64,000 bases of DNA from Talinum fruticosum (GCA_021018815.1 JAITYX010000064.1:1054001-1118000); one strand, 5' to 3'; shown: positions 25,085 to 35,373, counted from the stretch's first letter. Made by a program: numbers and translations. Notes: a model not told the origin generated them from the letters alone.

Positions 25085-26560
25085 TTCAATGTTAAACCTC
25101 GTTTCTGCGGTTTTTAAGGCATTATTTAACCCAATTCCGAGATGATTTCAATGATATTTATTTAGTTTTGGGTTAGATTTTGCTCACTTTCTCTTTATCG
25201 TCACCTCAGCTCATAAATCTCTTTATTACAGGTTTTTGGGCTTAAATTTGAGAGATTCGAGGTAAATTTGATGAAAAGCGATGAAGAGAAGAGTTTGGGC
25301 CCAAGAGGAGGCAAGAAAGAAGCCTAAAACACATCAAGAGAAGTCGCACAGCCGTGCAGATCATCGAGCGAAAGGCCCGAAGTAAAGGAAGGCCGCACGA
25401 CCCCCGTGCACATCTTGCACGGTCGTGCGACAAGTTACGGAAGTTGAATACGCGCACGGCACCCCGTGCGGAACCCGCACGGCCATGCAAAACAGGCAGA
25501 GAGCATAGAGTTTTCGCACGACCGGCTGTGCGGAACCTCGCACTGGCTGTGCGAATCTGCGGCAGATTTTCGCACGGTACTCCGTGCGACTTTCGCACGG
25601 CCGTGCGACTACTATTTCGGTGGTTATTTAAGTTTCCTAATTGTAATTGTTGAGGGATTCTATTCCATAATATAGAGATTTAGCTAGGGTTTTCGAGAGA
25701 GCTTTGAGAAGAGACTCAAGAACACTCATTATTGTTTATCTACTTCAAGTTTTTATGATTGAATTGCATCAAGCTTTTTATTCGGTAATCGTAATTTCTT
25801 CTCTTTATCTTTTCTTCATAATTTCTCTTCGTTTCTCTAAGGCTATTTTCCCCAATCTTTGTCAATTGTTTAGTATCATGTTTAGGGGCTAATTTCTCTA
25901 CTTAGGTTGGGATTGATCCCTACTATGCCTTGATAATCATGAATTGAGTACCAATTGAGTTGTTCTATGCTTGTTAGGTTAGAATTTACTTCGTTCATCA
26001 CTTTTTCATTGATTACCTCGAAAGAGGACTCTTTTGCTCTTATTAGGATTTTGTGAACATCGAAAGATGAAAACTTACTAGAATGACGTTGTGAACGATT
26101 AGAACTTTGATATGAAAATAATTAAGGTTTTAATCGGGGTTGTGAGATGCATTCATTATGATTTTGCCCTTCATTAATCCCATGAAAATAGGTGGTTAGA
26201 TTGTGCAAGATTAGTCTTTGACCTTCGAAAGTAGGCGAAGATAGGCTTAATTGGTGTATCCCCTTCTAAACCGCTAGCATAGGTAAATCTCAAGAGGTAT
26301 TTGATGTTGATTTCAGGCATAGTAGTGTTATTAATCCCAATCTAAGGCTTGTTATTCATTGATCTTTCTTAGTTATTTTAGTAGTTGAATCCAAAAACCA
26401 AATCATTGTCGAACCGAGTTTTTACCTAGATTAGAAAGTTTAGGTTAGCTTTGATATTTGAAACACAACTCTCGTGGACACGACCCATGCTTGCCGGCTA
26501 GCTACAACTACGCCGTGCACTTGCGGTATTAATTGTTCCTAACAACAAGCCAAAACATCA
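25085..26560 (+). mobile_element. Non-coding LTR-retroelement fragment (leader or LTR type)
   Basis: About 1.5 kb without coding potential, containing a GC-rich hairpin array (25345-25608) and, near 26460-26540, text resembling CTCGTGGACACGACCC, CTTGCCGGCTA and GCCGTGCACTTGCGGT. Similar words recur in the untranslated leaders and LTRs of plant Ty3/gypsy elements as I know them. I cannot define LTR ends, a primer-binding site or a target duplication, so class and limits are uncertain. It ends ~80 bp left of the Mutator-like element. Confidence 0.4.
25345..25608. repeat. Array of nine GC-rich hairpins, CGCAC...GTGCG
   Basis: Nine inverted repeats with stems based on GCACGG/CCGTGC or close variants lie at about 25345-25359, 25393-25412, 25414-25432, 25451-25471, 25474-25490, 25515-25533, 25538-25554, 25570-25589 and 25593-25608. 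After the first, they come in four pairs: a form with a longer loop, then 1-5 bases, then a more compact form such as TCGCACGGCCGTGCGA. Some stems have mismatches that partly preserve pairing. Confidence 0.85.
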
Positions 26561-26640
26561 CACAAAAACCCAAATTGATACCTACGAATTCGGAATATCC
26601 AGCCCATAATCATAAAAAAATTCCAAAATCATATATATAT

Positions 26641-26995
26641 GGGAAGGGTTCAAGTGAGCCCTCCCCTTTAGGTGAGCACTTTTAATCTCAACCATTGAAT
26701 TTTGATTCAATGGCTAACATGAAAAAAGGAAAAAAAATTTTCTCGGGAGAGGGTGAGCACTCGGAAAATCATCGTCATTTTCCATCCTCTCCAGCCCTCC
26801 CAAGCGCTCTCTCTCTCGTCTGCAGATATCCTCCTCGCCGGCGTCTACCTCCCGCCTCTATCCTCTCTCTGGTGCCTTCCTTCCTCTCGCCTCGAATCAA
26901 GATCATCGGTATCTCCGTCGCTCGAATCCCCGCTGCTTCTCGGTTCCTCTCGTTCTTCTCTCTCGCTTTCGCACACAGCTCCGACATTCCCTCTC
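26641..26995 (+). repeat. Left terminal inverted repeat of the MULE
   Basis: It begins at the edge of an ATATAT tract, carries TTTAGGTGAGCACTTTTAAT and CCATTGAATTTTGATT, then the 53 bp core at 26763-26815, then a CT-rich block (TCCTCCTCGCCGGCGTCTAC and onward) that pairs with the right end through TCTCGGTTCCTCTCGTTC at about 26938-26955. Long open frames reported over this stretch on both strands (up to 164 codons) are produced by the CT-rich composition and do not look like real genes. Confidence 0.8.
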
Positions 26996-28717
26996 CCTCT
27001 CGCCTCTCAACTCGCTGGAACACGTCGGCGTGTGCTATTGTCGTCGTCTGTCTCTCTTCTCTTTGCATCCCTTCGTGGCTCTCGCCGGACTCTCCTTCTC
27101 TCCCGATCATAATCCCTAGTCCAAGTACCCAGCTGTCGGCGAGATTTACATTTAGTCGAGTTCGTTCTCTCTTTCTTCCCACTCCCTAAAAATCGGATAT
27201 ACGATTTCATATAATTCATGCTTAATTTGTTCTTTCCGTTTGATGGGTTTGTTTGTGCTAATTTGGGACAATTAGTTTGGTCTTGTATAATTCATGCTCT
27301 CTCGCTCGAATATGCTTCAAAATTCTTGCTGAAATTGTGCTAGTTTGTGTTTGTTTGGCTGAATCTCTCTAGTACATCGCTGAAATTGTGTCTCTCTCTG
27401 TCCGGAAGCGTAATACTTGCTGAAATTGTGTTAGCCGATACATGCCGATTGATTTGAGTTGCACTAAATTGTGGTGAAAAGTTGAAATTGTTAATGACTC
27501 GAATTGTGGTTGCGGAAGTTGGGAATTAGTGACTTAATTGTGTTGAAAATTTGATAGGAGTTGTGGCGAAAAGTTGAAACCGTTAAGGACTTAATTATGC
27601 TTATTAGTGTTGGGCATTAGTGACTGAATTGTGTCAAAGAAATTGAGTAGCTTGGAGTAATGTGTATCCGTTCTAAGCACAGATCGTTGGAAATCCTATT
27701 TGAAGTTGAATAATTATTCTTAAAAATGTTCTTGAACATAGTACCTAATGTAAGTATTCATCCTCGGTGTGACTCTAACCATAAAAGGTTAAGGAGCCAA
27801 AGAAGAATGTTCCTCATGGATCTTACAATGATATATATAGAGTTAACTACGAGTCTTAACATTCTCATATCTTTAATAATTCTAAGATTTCCGGCATTCA
27901 TTGCTCATAAGCTTAGATAGTTAGATGTTCCTTTTATTTAAGATATCCTCTTAAAAGTCATGTTTGTCTTTTAGATCAAAGAGTTAGAATTGGAGAAATC
28001 ATCAAGCGATCGAGCTTGTAGATTGTTATTGATACAGCCAAAGAGCAACATACACATGCCATGGAAAAATATGAAGAGGTAATTGCGTTTTTCGGCTATC
28101 AAGTTTAGTTTGTATTCATTTTGTCATCATTTTAGCAATATAATCTGCCTCTATGTATTGAAAGAGAATCAAGAGCTAGTTTCATCATCAAACATATCCC
28201 CAAGACCAATAAAATTCGATTTTTATTCTAAATTTCGAAATCTATACTAACTTCTTTTTTGTTTTTGATCCCCTCTAATTATAGGCAACAGTTTCTGGTT
28301 GCTTCAAGGTGTTTATGATATGGGCAACACCTGAAAGTGTCTTGCTCAAAGTTTCTCAAAGTCTAATTCTCTTTGAATGTTGCTGACTTGACAAGCACAT
28401 TAATCTTGATAAGATGAGACTCGTCAAATATAACCAATCAGCACCTTTTAGAAGCTAGTCGTAAAGTTCAACCGAAAGTTTCTTATATGAGAGCTGTTGA
28501 AAAGATGGAACAATTGCATTGCAGGGACTAGTATAATCATTGGTATATAGAATCATATCACCGTGGATAGAATACTCGGAATTTCGATATATTTATGCAA
28601 GCATACATTGGGTACTATTTTTGTGTAGTTGTCACCTACTCGTTCTTTAATATTGATGACACAACTGTTCATAAATGAGCATACACCATTCAGTGTCTAT
28701 GTCTATGAAACCTTGGA
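26996..28717. other. MULE interior, left part
   Basis: No supportable coding region. The sequence just inside the TIR resembles a non-coding leader. Around 27360-27620 phrases such as TGCTGAAATTGTG and AAAGTTGAAA recur loosely. Confidence 0.45.
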
Positions 28718-28788
28718 TGCCTATTAGCTCAATTGATAGAGCATTTGTATTATTACACAAAGATGTGGGTTCAAATCCCATATAGGCT
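28718..28788 (+). repeat. tRNA-derived SINE head (copy 4)
   Basis: The best preserved of the four modules: TGCCTATTAGCTCAATTGAT, then GATGTGGGTTCAAATCCCAT and ATAGGCT. Six acceptor pairs, the D arm and the T arm can form; the anticodon loop would be 8 nt, so a working tRNA is unlikely. It lies about 100 bp upstream of the 318 bp array. Confidence 0.5.
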
Positions 28789-28819
28789 GAAAACAAAACT
28801 AGAAACATGCATAAAAGTT

Positions 28820-29865
28820 GATTGAACAAGTGCAGTTGCTAGCAAGTTCAGTCTAGGATAGAACAAGTGTCGTTGCTAGCAAGACATGCGCGTAAAAGTT
28901 GAAGGAAGATTATTTTTGAGTAGCCAGTGCTACGGACACGCCTAAAAATGAAGTTAGAAGGTTATACCATAGAGGAAAAAGTAATAAAAGCAAGAGTTCC
29001 AATTTCAAGCATAATGAGTTCCTAATTTTCAGCAGAATTTTTTATTTTTGAGACATTTTTTCCATTTATTGGCATGTAATACTTGAGGTAGTTTTAGTTA
29101 TATTTTACACATCTTATGATGGATATGCCCTCCAATTGATCGAACAAGTGCGAGTTACTAGCAAGTTCAGTCTAGGATAGAACAAGTGTCGTTGCTAGCA
29201 AGACATGTGCGTAAACGTTGAAGGAAGTTTATTTTTGAGTAGCCGGGGCTACGGACACGCCTAAAAATGAAGTTAGAAGGTTTTACCATCGAGGAAAGAG
29301 TAGTAAAAGCAAGAGTTCTAATTTCAAGCATAACGAGTTCCTAATTTTCAGCAGATTTTTTATTTTTGAGACATTTTTTCCATTTATTGGTATGTAATAC
29401 TTGAGGTAGTTTTCAGTTATATTTTACACATATTATGATGGACATGACCTCCAATTGATCGAACAAGTGCAGTTGCTAGCAAGTTCAGTCTAGGATAGAA
29501 CAAGTGCCATTACTAGCAAGACATGCGCGTAAAAGTTGAAGGAAGTTTATTTTTGAGCAGCCGGGGCTACGGACACGCCTAAAAATGAAGTTAGAAGGTT
29601 ATACCATAGAGGAAAGAGTAGTAAAAGCAAGAGTTCTAATTTCAAGCATAACGAGTTCCTAATTTTCAGTATATTTTTTTATTTTTGAGACATTTTTTCC
29701 ATTAATTGGTATGTAATACTTGAGGTAGTTTTTAGTTATATTTTACACATCTTATGATGGATATGCCCTCCAATTGATTGAATAAATGCAGTTGTTAGCA
29801 AGTTCAGTCTAGGATAGAATAAGTGCCGTTGCTAGTGAGACATGTGCGTAAAAGTTGAAGGAAGA
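28820..29865 (+). repeat. Repeat family B, 318-319 bp tandem array
   Basis: Units begin with GAACAAGTG-like text at 28824, 29142, 29461 and (as GAATAAATG) 29780, so the period is 318-319 bp with three full units and a partial fourth. Each unit contains GCAAGTTCAGTCTAGGATAG, TTGCTAGCAAGACATG (varying), CGGACACGCCTAAAAATGAA and TTATATTTTACACA. Related units outside the MULE are at 23441-24080. I see no coding frame kept across units. Confidence 0.88.
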
Positions 29866-30406
29866 CATGATTCCCATATGCATACAAATCCAAATAAACT
29901 TGAGAGGTACAAGGAAAATTCAATAACAAAGAATTCAACCTCTTCCATTAATTATCACCAACTAAGGGGAATACAAGTCAATTAGAAAGACCTCAACCTT
30001 TTACGAAAATGTTTCAAAAGCTAAGACAAACATGTTCTTAATACAAAATTACATCAAATGTAAAATGTGCACATAAGCATGTTCCTACTTGAAAGTTGCA
30101 CTTCCACGTTTTGTCCAACATCTTCAAATCATGTTCCCACTTGAAAATTCCACTTCCATGTATTATCCAACATCTTCCACCTAAAATATAAAAAAATAAA
30201 AAATAAGATACTATAATTAGACCATGAAAAAGTTAATCCAATTACAAATAATATAAGAAATTTTTACCTTTATAAGTTCTTTGAAGGACAATTTCGATTG
30301 TCGTGGGTTGTCCACAAGCTTTACAAAGTCTTAACCTCTTAGCTTGTTGCTCCATTGCTTTCTCTTTTCCACCTTTAATTCGTTTATCACTTCCTTTCGT
30401 ATTGCA
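29866..30406. other. MULE interior between array and transposase
   Basis: No gene seen. A short diverged direct repeat (around CATGTTCCTACTTGAAAGTT and CATGTTCCCACTTGAAAATT, ~55 bp apart) lies at 30078-30180. Confidence 0.5.
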
Positions 30407-32400
30407 TTACTTAGGTGGGAGAATGTCGATTTGATCGGGAGTACTTGATCCAATAAATGACTCCAACTCACTTATTTTGCTCTCACTTGTAGCTCCCTTC
30501 AACTCCTTCACTTCTTTTAAAATACATTGTATTCTTTTGCCAACAAGGTTGAGGATTTCCGTGTCTCTTCCGGCGAGTTGCATACAATCTAAAAGGTCAA
30601 CCCAATTTCTTGAAATTAACTTGTCTTGGAGTTCCATTTGTGAACGTCCTTCTAAAATAGTGCCATTCACATCAAAAATTGGCTTATTAGCCGCCATTTT
30701 AGTCCATCTATTCAAAACATAATATGATGGTAATTCTCGTAAAGCCTTTCCCTTCAAAATACACAATATATGGCAACAAGGAATACCTTCACATTCAAAC
30801 ATTTTGCATGAGCAATGTGCTACATGAGTCGAGGGTTATATACAACTTGCCTTTTTGTAGTCCTATTTCGGCTATTATCCAACACACTAATTAATAACCC
30901 CTCCTCTATCGCTTGCTTATCCTCAACCTCACAATCCATAAAAGCATTCTAAAACTCATCTTGAAACTTATAAAAATTAGCATAGGTATAGATTTCACCT
31001 GCATGCCTCTCTAAATCTTTAGTTGTCTTTAACACGAGTACGTGAAGAAGATGTTTCATTATCCGCTTCCAACCGATTATGCCTTTGCAACTCCACTACA
31101 CTTTCAAATCAAATCCAAAACTCAATCAAACTCAAATGTGGATTTGTGAAATTACTAAAGAATTGATTTTCACTTTTAGATCTTGACGTGGTTCTCAATA
31201 CTTTCACCCAAAAACAAATCCCTGAAATAGGCAGGTGTCCACATATCTCGAATATGATACAAATGCGACAACCATGAATTATTATGCAAATCAAAATATC
31301 GAATAACAGTTTGCCACCCTTGTTCAAATTCTATTGGAGTCTCTGAATTGTAGACATATGATTTGAATCGTGCAAAAAAGTCATTGTTACTATTCAAAGA
31401 ACATCCCACCTTCTTAGATAATTTTCTCATAATTACCAAATGCAAAATCGATGGACAATCATTTGAAAATTTTCTTGTATTTCTACTTTCATTGCGGGAT
31501 GTTGATCAGTAATAAGACAAACAGACATCCGACCCCCATTGCATCTAAAAACTTGTCAAACAACCACATAAATGATTCTGTTTTCTCATCCTCCAAGAAT
31601 GCAGCCCCAAATGTAACACACAACCTATGGTTATCCAACCCAGATGAAAGGGGTAAATATCATTTTGTATCTATTAGTACCATATGTTGTATCAAAAGAG
31701 ACCACATCACCATAGAATGAATAATTAAGTCTTGAAATGACATCTGCCCAAAACACATGTTTACGTGTACCATCAACATCCAACTCGTAGGCAAAATAAA
31801 ATGATGGATGAACCTCCTGCTTCCTTTTAAAATTCTCAATAAACATTTGAGTATCGGAATCTTTGATAAATGCTTTCAAGTCTCTTTGAAAGTTTTTCAA
31901 GTCTTGTTTACTACACCCAATATTTTCAAAGCTACCAACTTGCTCTTTGATGATGCGATGAGCTTTAGAAGGTCCAATATTAGCACGAGTAAGTGACTTA
32001 AATAAAGTCCTATGCACACTATTTACAACTCCATTAGACTTTAGCATATAATGCTTTCTAAGAGTTGCAAGTAAATGTGTATGACCTTCATGAAATCTGA
32101 AAATTACATATGCACCACTACTTGGTTTTTTGAAACCAATCATTGCATTACAACCCTCTCTAGTCAACTTCACTTTCCGATTAGGGTTCACATTTTTGAT
32201 GTTTGCTTAAATCCTTGTTTAAAGCAAATAAAATACTGATGTGAGTGGACACCTTCTTTAGTCTTCTTAGATCTTGATTTACGTACACTAAAACCAACTC
32301 TGATGAGCATAAGATTTATAGAATTTCTCACATTCTTCGTTAGCAAATTCTAATCCCTCTTTGGTTTGAACACCTCTTCACAAAAAGATATCCACTCCTT
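30407..32400 (-). pseudogene. FAR1-related / MULE transposase pseudogene
   Basis: Read on the minus strand, pieces in order are: an N-terminal FAR1 DNA-binding (WRKY-GCM1 zinc finger) remnant near 32200-32340 (GFSVRKSRSKKTKEG); the MULE transposase core at 31631-32191 (VSFDTTYGTNRYKM, with the first catalytic Asp); a second block near 31440-31510 (ITDQHPAMK and HRFCIW), with the second Asp; a block at 31176-31445 (MRKLSKKVG, then FEQGWQTVIRYFDLH and NSWLSHLYHIRDMWTPAYF); and the SWIM zinc finger region at 30407-30830 (AHCSCKMFECEGIPCCHIL). Frame changes and stops separate the blocks, so no full protein is made. The intact enzyme would cut and move the element through a DDE-type active site. 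FHY3/FAR1 light-signalling factors descend from this family, but the position inside matched TIRs argues for a transposase. Confidence 0.85.
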
Positions 32401-33369
32401 TGCAATATGTGTAGGACTTTCGAATTTTTAGGTGTTTGAAGCTCATCTTGAGTATTTTCCCCGCATATAATTAAGTACTTATCAGATTTTAAAATTTATA
32501 AAATGGTCAATGAACCTTGGATTAGCAACAAAAGAGAAATTTCAGCATATTGCACACAAATATTAGCTAATGATAGTTTAGCTTAGTTGAAGAACACAAC
32601 CTACACATGAGCATTCCACTCTTATTCTACAATCTCTCGGCTTCCAATTGACCAAAAGAGATCGTTGATTCAAGTATACATGTTTACTAACTGTACAACT
32701 TGTTTTTCAACTACTATGGGTGATATTATTAGGTTAATATTTGCCCCGATAATCCAATTTCTAGCAAGCAAATCTTGGTGTATCAACAGGTAAGCCTAAT
32801 GATCTCATCTCGAATCAATTATTACAACAAGTTTACTCACAATGTCTAATTTATCATATGATTCTGAAATTTGCAAGGTACCCTGTAATTGTCAAATATT
32901 GCTTGTGGCTCCTAGCGGAATTAGCTATTATAACAAGTGGATATCCCGGAAGTGATAGGCACAACTTTTGCGTTGAACATCTCATTTCATTTTCCTGTTT
33001 GGGCCGGTGTTCTTCTCACCGGCCTAAGCACTCTACTCCTCCTCGGACTCCACCGATATAGGGTAATTCGGCTTCCTACTCTTGCTTTCGATTTTACCTC
33101 AAGAAGTTCCTCCAAACAAGCACTAAGGTTTCGAACTGTTTTGGGGTTAATGTAGGTGACGAAGTTGGAGCCGGTGATAGCTATTTTGTTGACAAATTGC
33201 ACATAAATATTAACTAATCAAAATTCATCAAAACTTAGATTAACAATTACCATTTATGATTCCGACGGTGGAGGGGGACGCTGGGGAGGATGGAGGCCGA
33301 CCGGGCGGGAAGGCAACTTGTCTGGGGCTGCGTCTAGGCAGCTAGACGACTTCGACTGGCCGATTCCAT
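32401..33369. other. MULE interior, right part
   Basis: No supportable gene. This should hold the promoter and 5' end of the minus-strand transposase. Open frames at 32858-33202 overlap each other on both strands and carry no domain I recognise. Confidence 0.45.
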
Positions 33370-33718
33370 GGTTGATTATGGAGTCGGACGACTGGACAGG
33401 ACTAAAGAACCGAGAGGAACCAGAAGCGTAGGGATTCAGAGCAGAGAGAGAGAGCGATTCAGGCGAAAGGAAGGAAGACCGGAGGTAGACGTCGGCGGGA
33501 GGATATATGTAGACGAGAGAGAGAGAACGAGAGTTAGAGAGAGAGAGAGCGCTTGGGAGGGCTGGAGAGGATGGAAAATGACGATGATTTTCCAGTCCTT
33601 CCCTCTCCCGGACATTTTTTTAAAAAAAAAAAATCAAAATATCTCTTTTAATCTGAGCTATCAATCAAAATTCGATAATTGAATGCTTCACCTAAAGTGA
33701 TTGGTTCACTTAAATCCT

Positions 33719-33722
<4 letters not shown>
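33370..33722 (-). repeat. Right terminal inverted repeat of the MULE
   Basis: Reverse complement of the left TIR with scattered differences; 33541-33593 is identical to the complement of 26763-26815. Outer landmarks are ATCAAAATTCGATAATTGAA and TTCACCTAAAGTGATTGG, and the terminus reads AAATCCTTC. It ends 223 bp before the start codon of the BTB gene. Confidence 0.8.

Positions 33723-33723
<1 letters not shown>

Positions 33724-33774
<51 letters not shown>
33724..33774. repeat. (TA)n microsatellite
   Basis: About 25 TA units between the right end of the MULE and the BTB gene leader. It may represent the insertion target expanded by slippage and could act as TATA-like sequence for the gene. 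Confidence 0.95.
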
Positions 33775-33778
<4 letters not shown>

Positions 33779-33945
33779 TGCCTTTGGATATCAGAGTAAA
33801 TACCCCCAGCTATAATTGACCAAAGATTTTAGATCCGAGCCGAAGCTTACTCTGACCCATTGAAGGATTTTCCACTTCTCTTCTTTCTTCTTCCCCTTTC
33901 TCCCTGCTCTCTCTCTCTCTCTCTCAAATTCCACCTGGAGGATCA

Positions 33946-35373
33946 ATGCAACCTTCAAATGGGTTTGCAAGACCCAAGTCAGATTCCAACATTGTGACCC
34001 TCAATGTTGGTGGTAAAATCTTCCAAACTACCCAGGAAACCCTAACCCTTGCTGGCCCTAATTCCTTCCTCTCCACCATCGCCCAATCTCCATGCTCGTC
34101 TTCAAATTCAAGTTCGAAATCGAGTTCTGATGTCCCCTTCATTGATAGAGACCCTGAATTGTTCTCAATCATTCTGTCTCTTCTCAGAACCGGAAATCTC
34201 CCGTCGAAATGCAAATCTTTTGACCTTCAAGACCTAATTTTCGAATCTCAATTCTATGGAATTGAGCCCCTTTTGATCAATTCTCTCTCCAACCCATCTC
34301 AGTTGGACCCGCTTGATCTAGAAAGGTCGTTGCATCTTCCACTAAACGGGAGAGATACACCCTCTGCGATCTCCGCGATGCCGTTTGGGTCTGTTCATGT
34401 TGCTCATGGTAACAAGATCACGTCTTTTGATTGGTCTTTGACAAAAAAGATAACCATTTTGACACAATTTACCGCCATTGATTCTCTATTGGCTCTCACA
34501 CCAGAGACAGCGGCTGCTGGTGCCACTGATTTTTCTGGGCTACAGGTAGTTGATCTTCAGAAGGGTTTTGTTAGGAAGACTTTGAGTTGGGAGAATGCAA
34601 CTAGGTCTAGTTCTACTGTACAAGCTCTTGGATCATCCAATGAGTATCTATTCACTAGTTTTGAATCGGGTCGGAGAAATTCGAATGCCATTGTGGTTTA
34701 TGATCTGTTGGACGATTTCAGGCCGGTTATTGAGATTGCCCGTAATGAGATTTATGGTGCAGAGTTTGATGCTTCCACTATCCCAGCTACAAAGTTGAGT
34801 TGGGTGTCTAGTTATAATTTGTTAATGGCATCTGGGTCTCACAGTGGACCTAATGGTGTAATGGGTAGCATCAAGTTGTGGGATGTTAAGTCCGGAAGAT
34901 TAGTTTGGGAATTAAAGGAAAAAGCGGATTGCTTCGCTGATGTCGGTGTTTCGAGTTCATTGTCAGCTATGTTCAAAGTAGGAGTAAATTCTGGTGAAGT
35001 ATACTTTCTTGATTTGAGAACTCTTAGCCCTGAAAGCCAATGGATTTGCTTGGGAAATAGTGCGAAATTGACAAATGCAAAGAAGGAGGGTCTTGGTTGT
35101 AAGGTAGAATGTCATGGGAGTAATGTGTTTGTCAGTAAAGGCAGCAGTTTGGAGTTGTGGTCAGAGGTCTTGTTATGTTCAGAATGGAGTGGTGAAGATG
35201 GGATCGGTGGAAGGGTTTTTAAAAGGAATTCGATGGGAAGAGTTAAGGATTTGGGTGATAAGAGGATAACCAACTTAAGCTTTGGGGGAAACAAGATGTT
35301 TGTCACAAGAAAGGATCAGCAGCTTGTTGAAGTTTGGCAGAGCTCAGCCAGAGGATTGTCAATCTTTGTTTAA
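33946..35373 (+). CDS. BTB/POZ (T1-type) protein with WD40/YVTN-like region, At5g41330 type
   Basis: A single-exon gene of 475 codons with an intact frame. Residues 15-110 form a T1/KCTD-type BTB domain (SNIVTLNVGGKIFQTTQETL, then FIDRDPELFSIILSLLRTGN). The rest is a repeat-rich region read as a degenerate beta-propeller: VHVAHGNKITSFDWS (near 150-165), GSIKLWDVKSGRLVWELKE (near 307-325), GEVYFLDLRTL and ITNLSFGGNKMFVTRKDQQL near the end. Arabidopsis At5g41330, At2g24240 and At4g30940 have the same layout. Proteins of this type are proposed CUL3 E3 ligase adaptors through the BTB domain, but this is not shown by sequence alone. The ATG follows a CT-rich leader (33908-33926) and immediately precedes the domain. 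A MULE sits just upstream. Confidence 0.93.
   Translation: MQPSNGFARPKSDSNIVTLNVGGKIFQTTQETLTLAGPNSFLSTIAQSPCSSSNSSSKSSSDVPFIDRDPELFSIILSLLRTGNLPSKCKSFDLQDLIFESQFYGIEPLLINSLSNPSQLDPLDLERSLHLPLNGRDTPSAISAMPFGSVHVAHGNKITSFDWSLTKKITILTQFTAIDSLLALTPETAAAGATDFSGLQVVDLQKGFVRKTLSWENATRSSSTVQALGSSNEYLFTSFESGRRNSNAIVVYDLLDDFRPVIEIARNEIYGAEFDASTIPATKLSWVSSYNLLMASGSHSGPNGVMGSIKLWDVKSGRLVWELKEKADCFADVGVSSSLSAMFKVGVNSGEVYFLDLRTLSPESQWICLGNSAKLTNAKKEGLGCKVECHGSNVFVSKGSSLELWSEVLLCSEWSGEDGIGGRVFKRNSMGRVKDLGDKRITNLSFGGNKMFVTRKDQQLVEVWQSSARGLSIFV

Larger units (their letters stand above)
26641..33722 (-). mobile_element. Mutator-like element (MULE) with long terminal inverted repeats
   Basis: The left end begins GGGAAGGGTTCAAGTGAGCC; the reverse complement of the right end begins GAAGGATTTAAGTGAACC. 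Homology continues inward for roughly 350 bp on both sides, with a 53 bp block identical between 26763-26815 and the reverse complement of 33541-33593. Both ends abut TA-rich DNA, so a TA-containing target duplication is likely but its limits are masked by the microsatellite. Inside lies a decayed FAR1/MULE-type transposase on the minus strand (30407-32400), a 318 bp tandem array and a tRNA-like module. Size (~7.1 kb), long TIRs and transposase type fit an originally autonomous MULE that later decayed. Confidence 0.8.

Noticed and set aside
25345..25608. CRISPR-like array
   Set aside because: The units are palindromes without unique spacers of constant size, and the window is plant nuclear DNA.
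25242..25675. Frames on both strands rich in Arg, Cys and Ala
   Set aside because: Produced by the CGCAC/GTGCG hairpin array; all frames are open because of its GC content and symmetry.
26695..27219. Several overlapping open frames of 70-164 codons on both strands
   Set aside because: They lie in the CT-rich terminal inverted repeat of the MULE. Composition alone keeps all frames open, and the proteins are Ser/Arg/Pro low-complexity.
28820..29865. CRISPR or rDNA spacer array
   Set aside because: The 318 bp period is too long for CRISPR and there is no rRNA sequence; it is a tandem repeat family.
30407..32191. Host FAR1/FHY3-type transcription factor gene
   Set aside because: The frame is broken and the sequence sits between matched terminal inverted repeats, so a transposase pseudogene is more likely.
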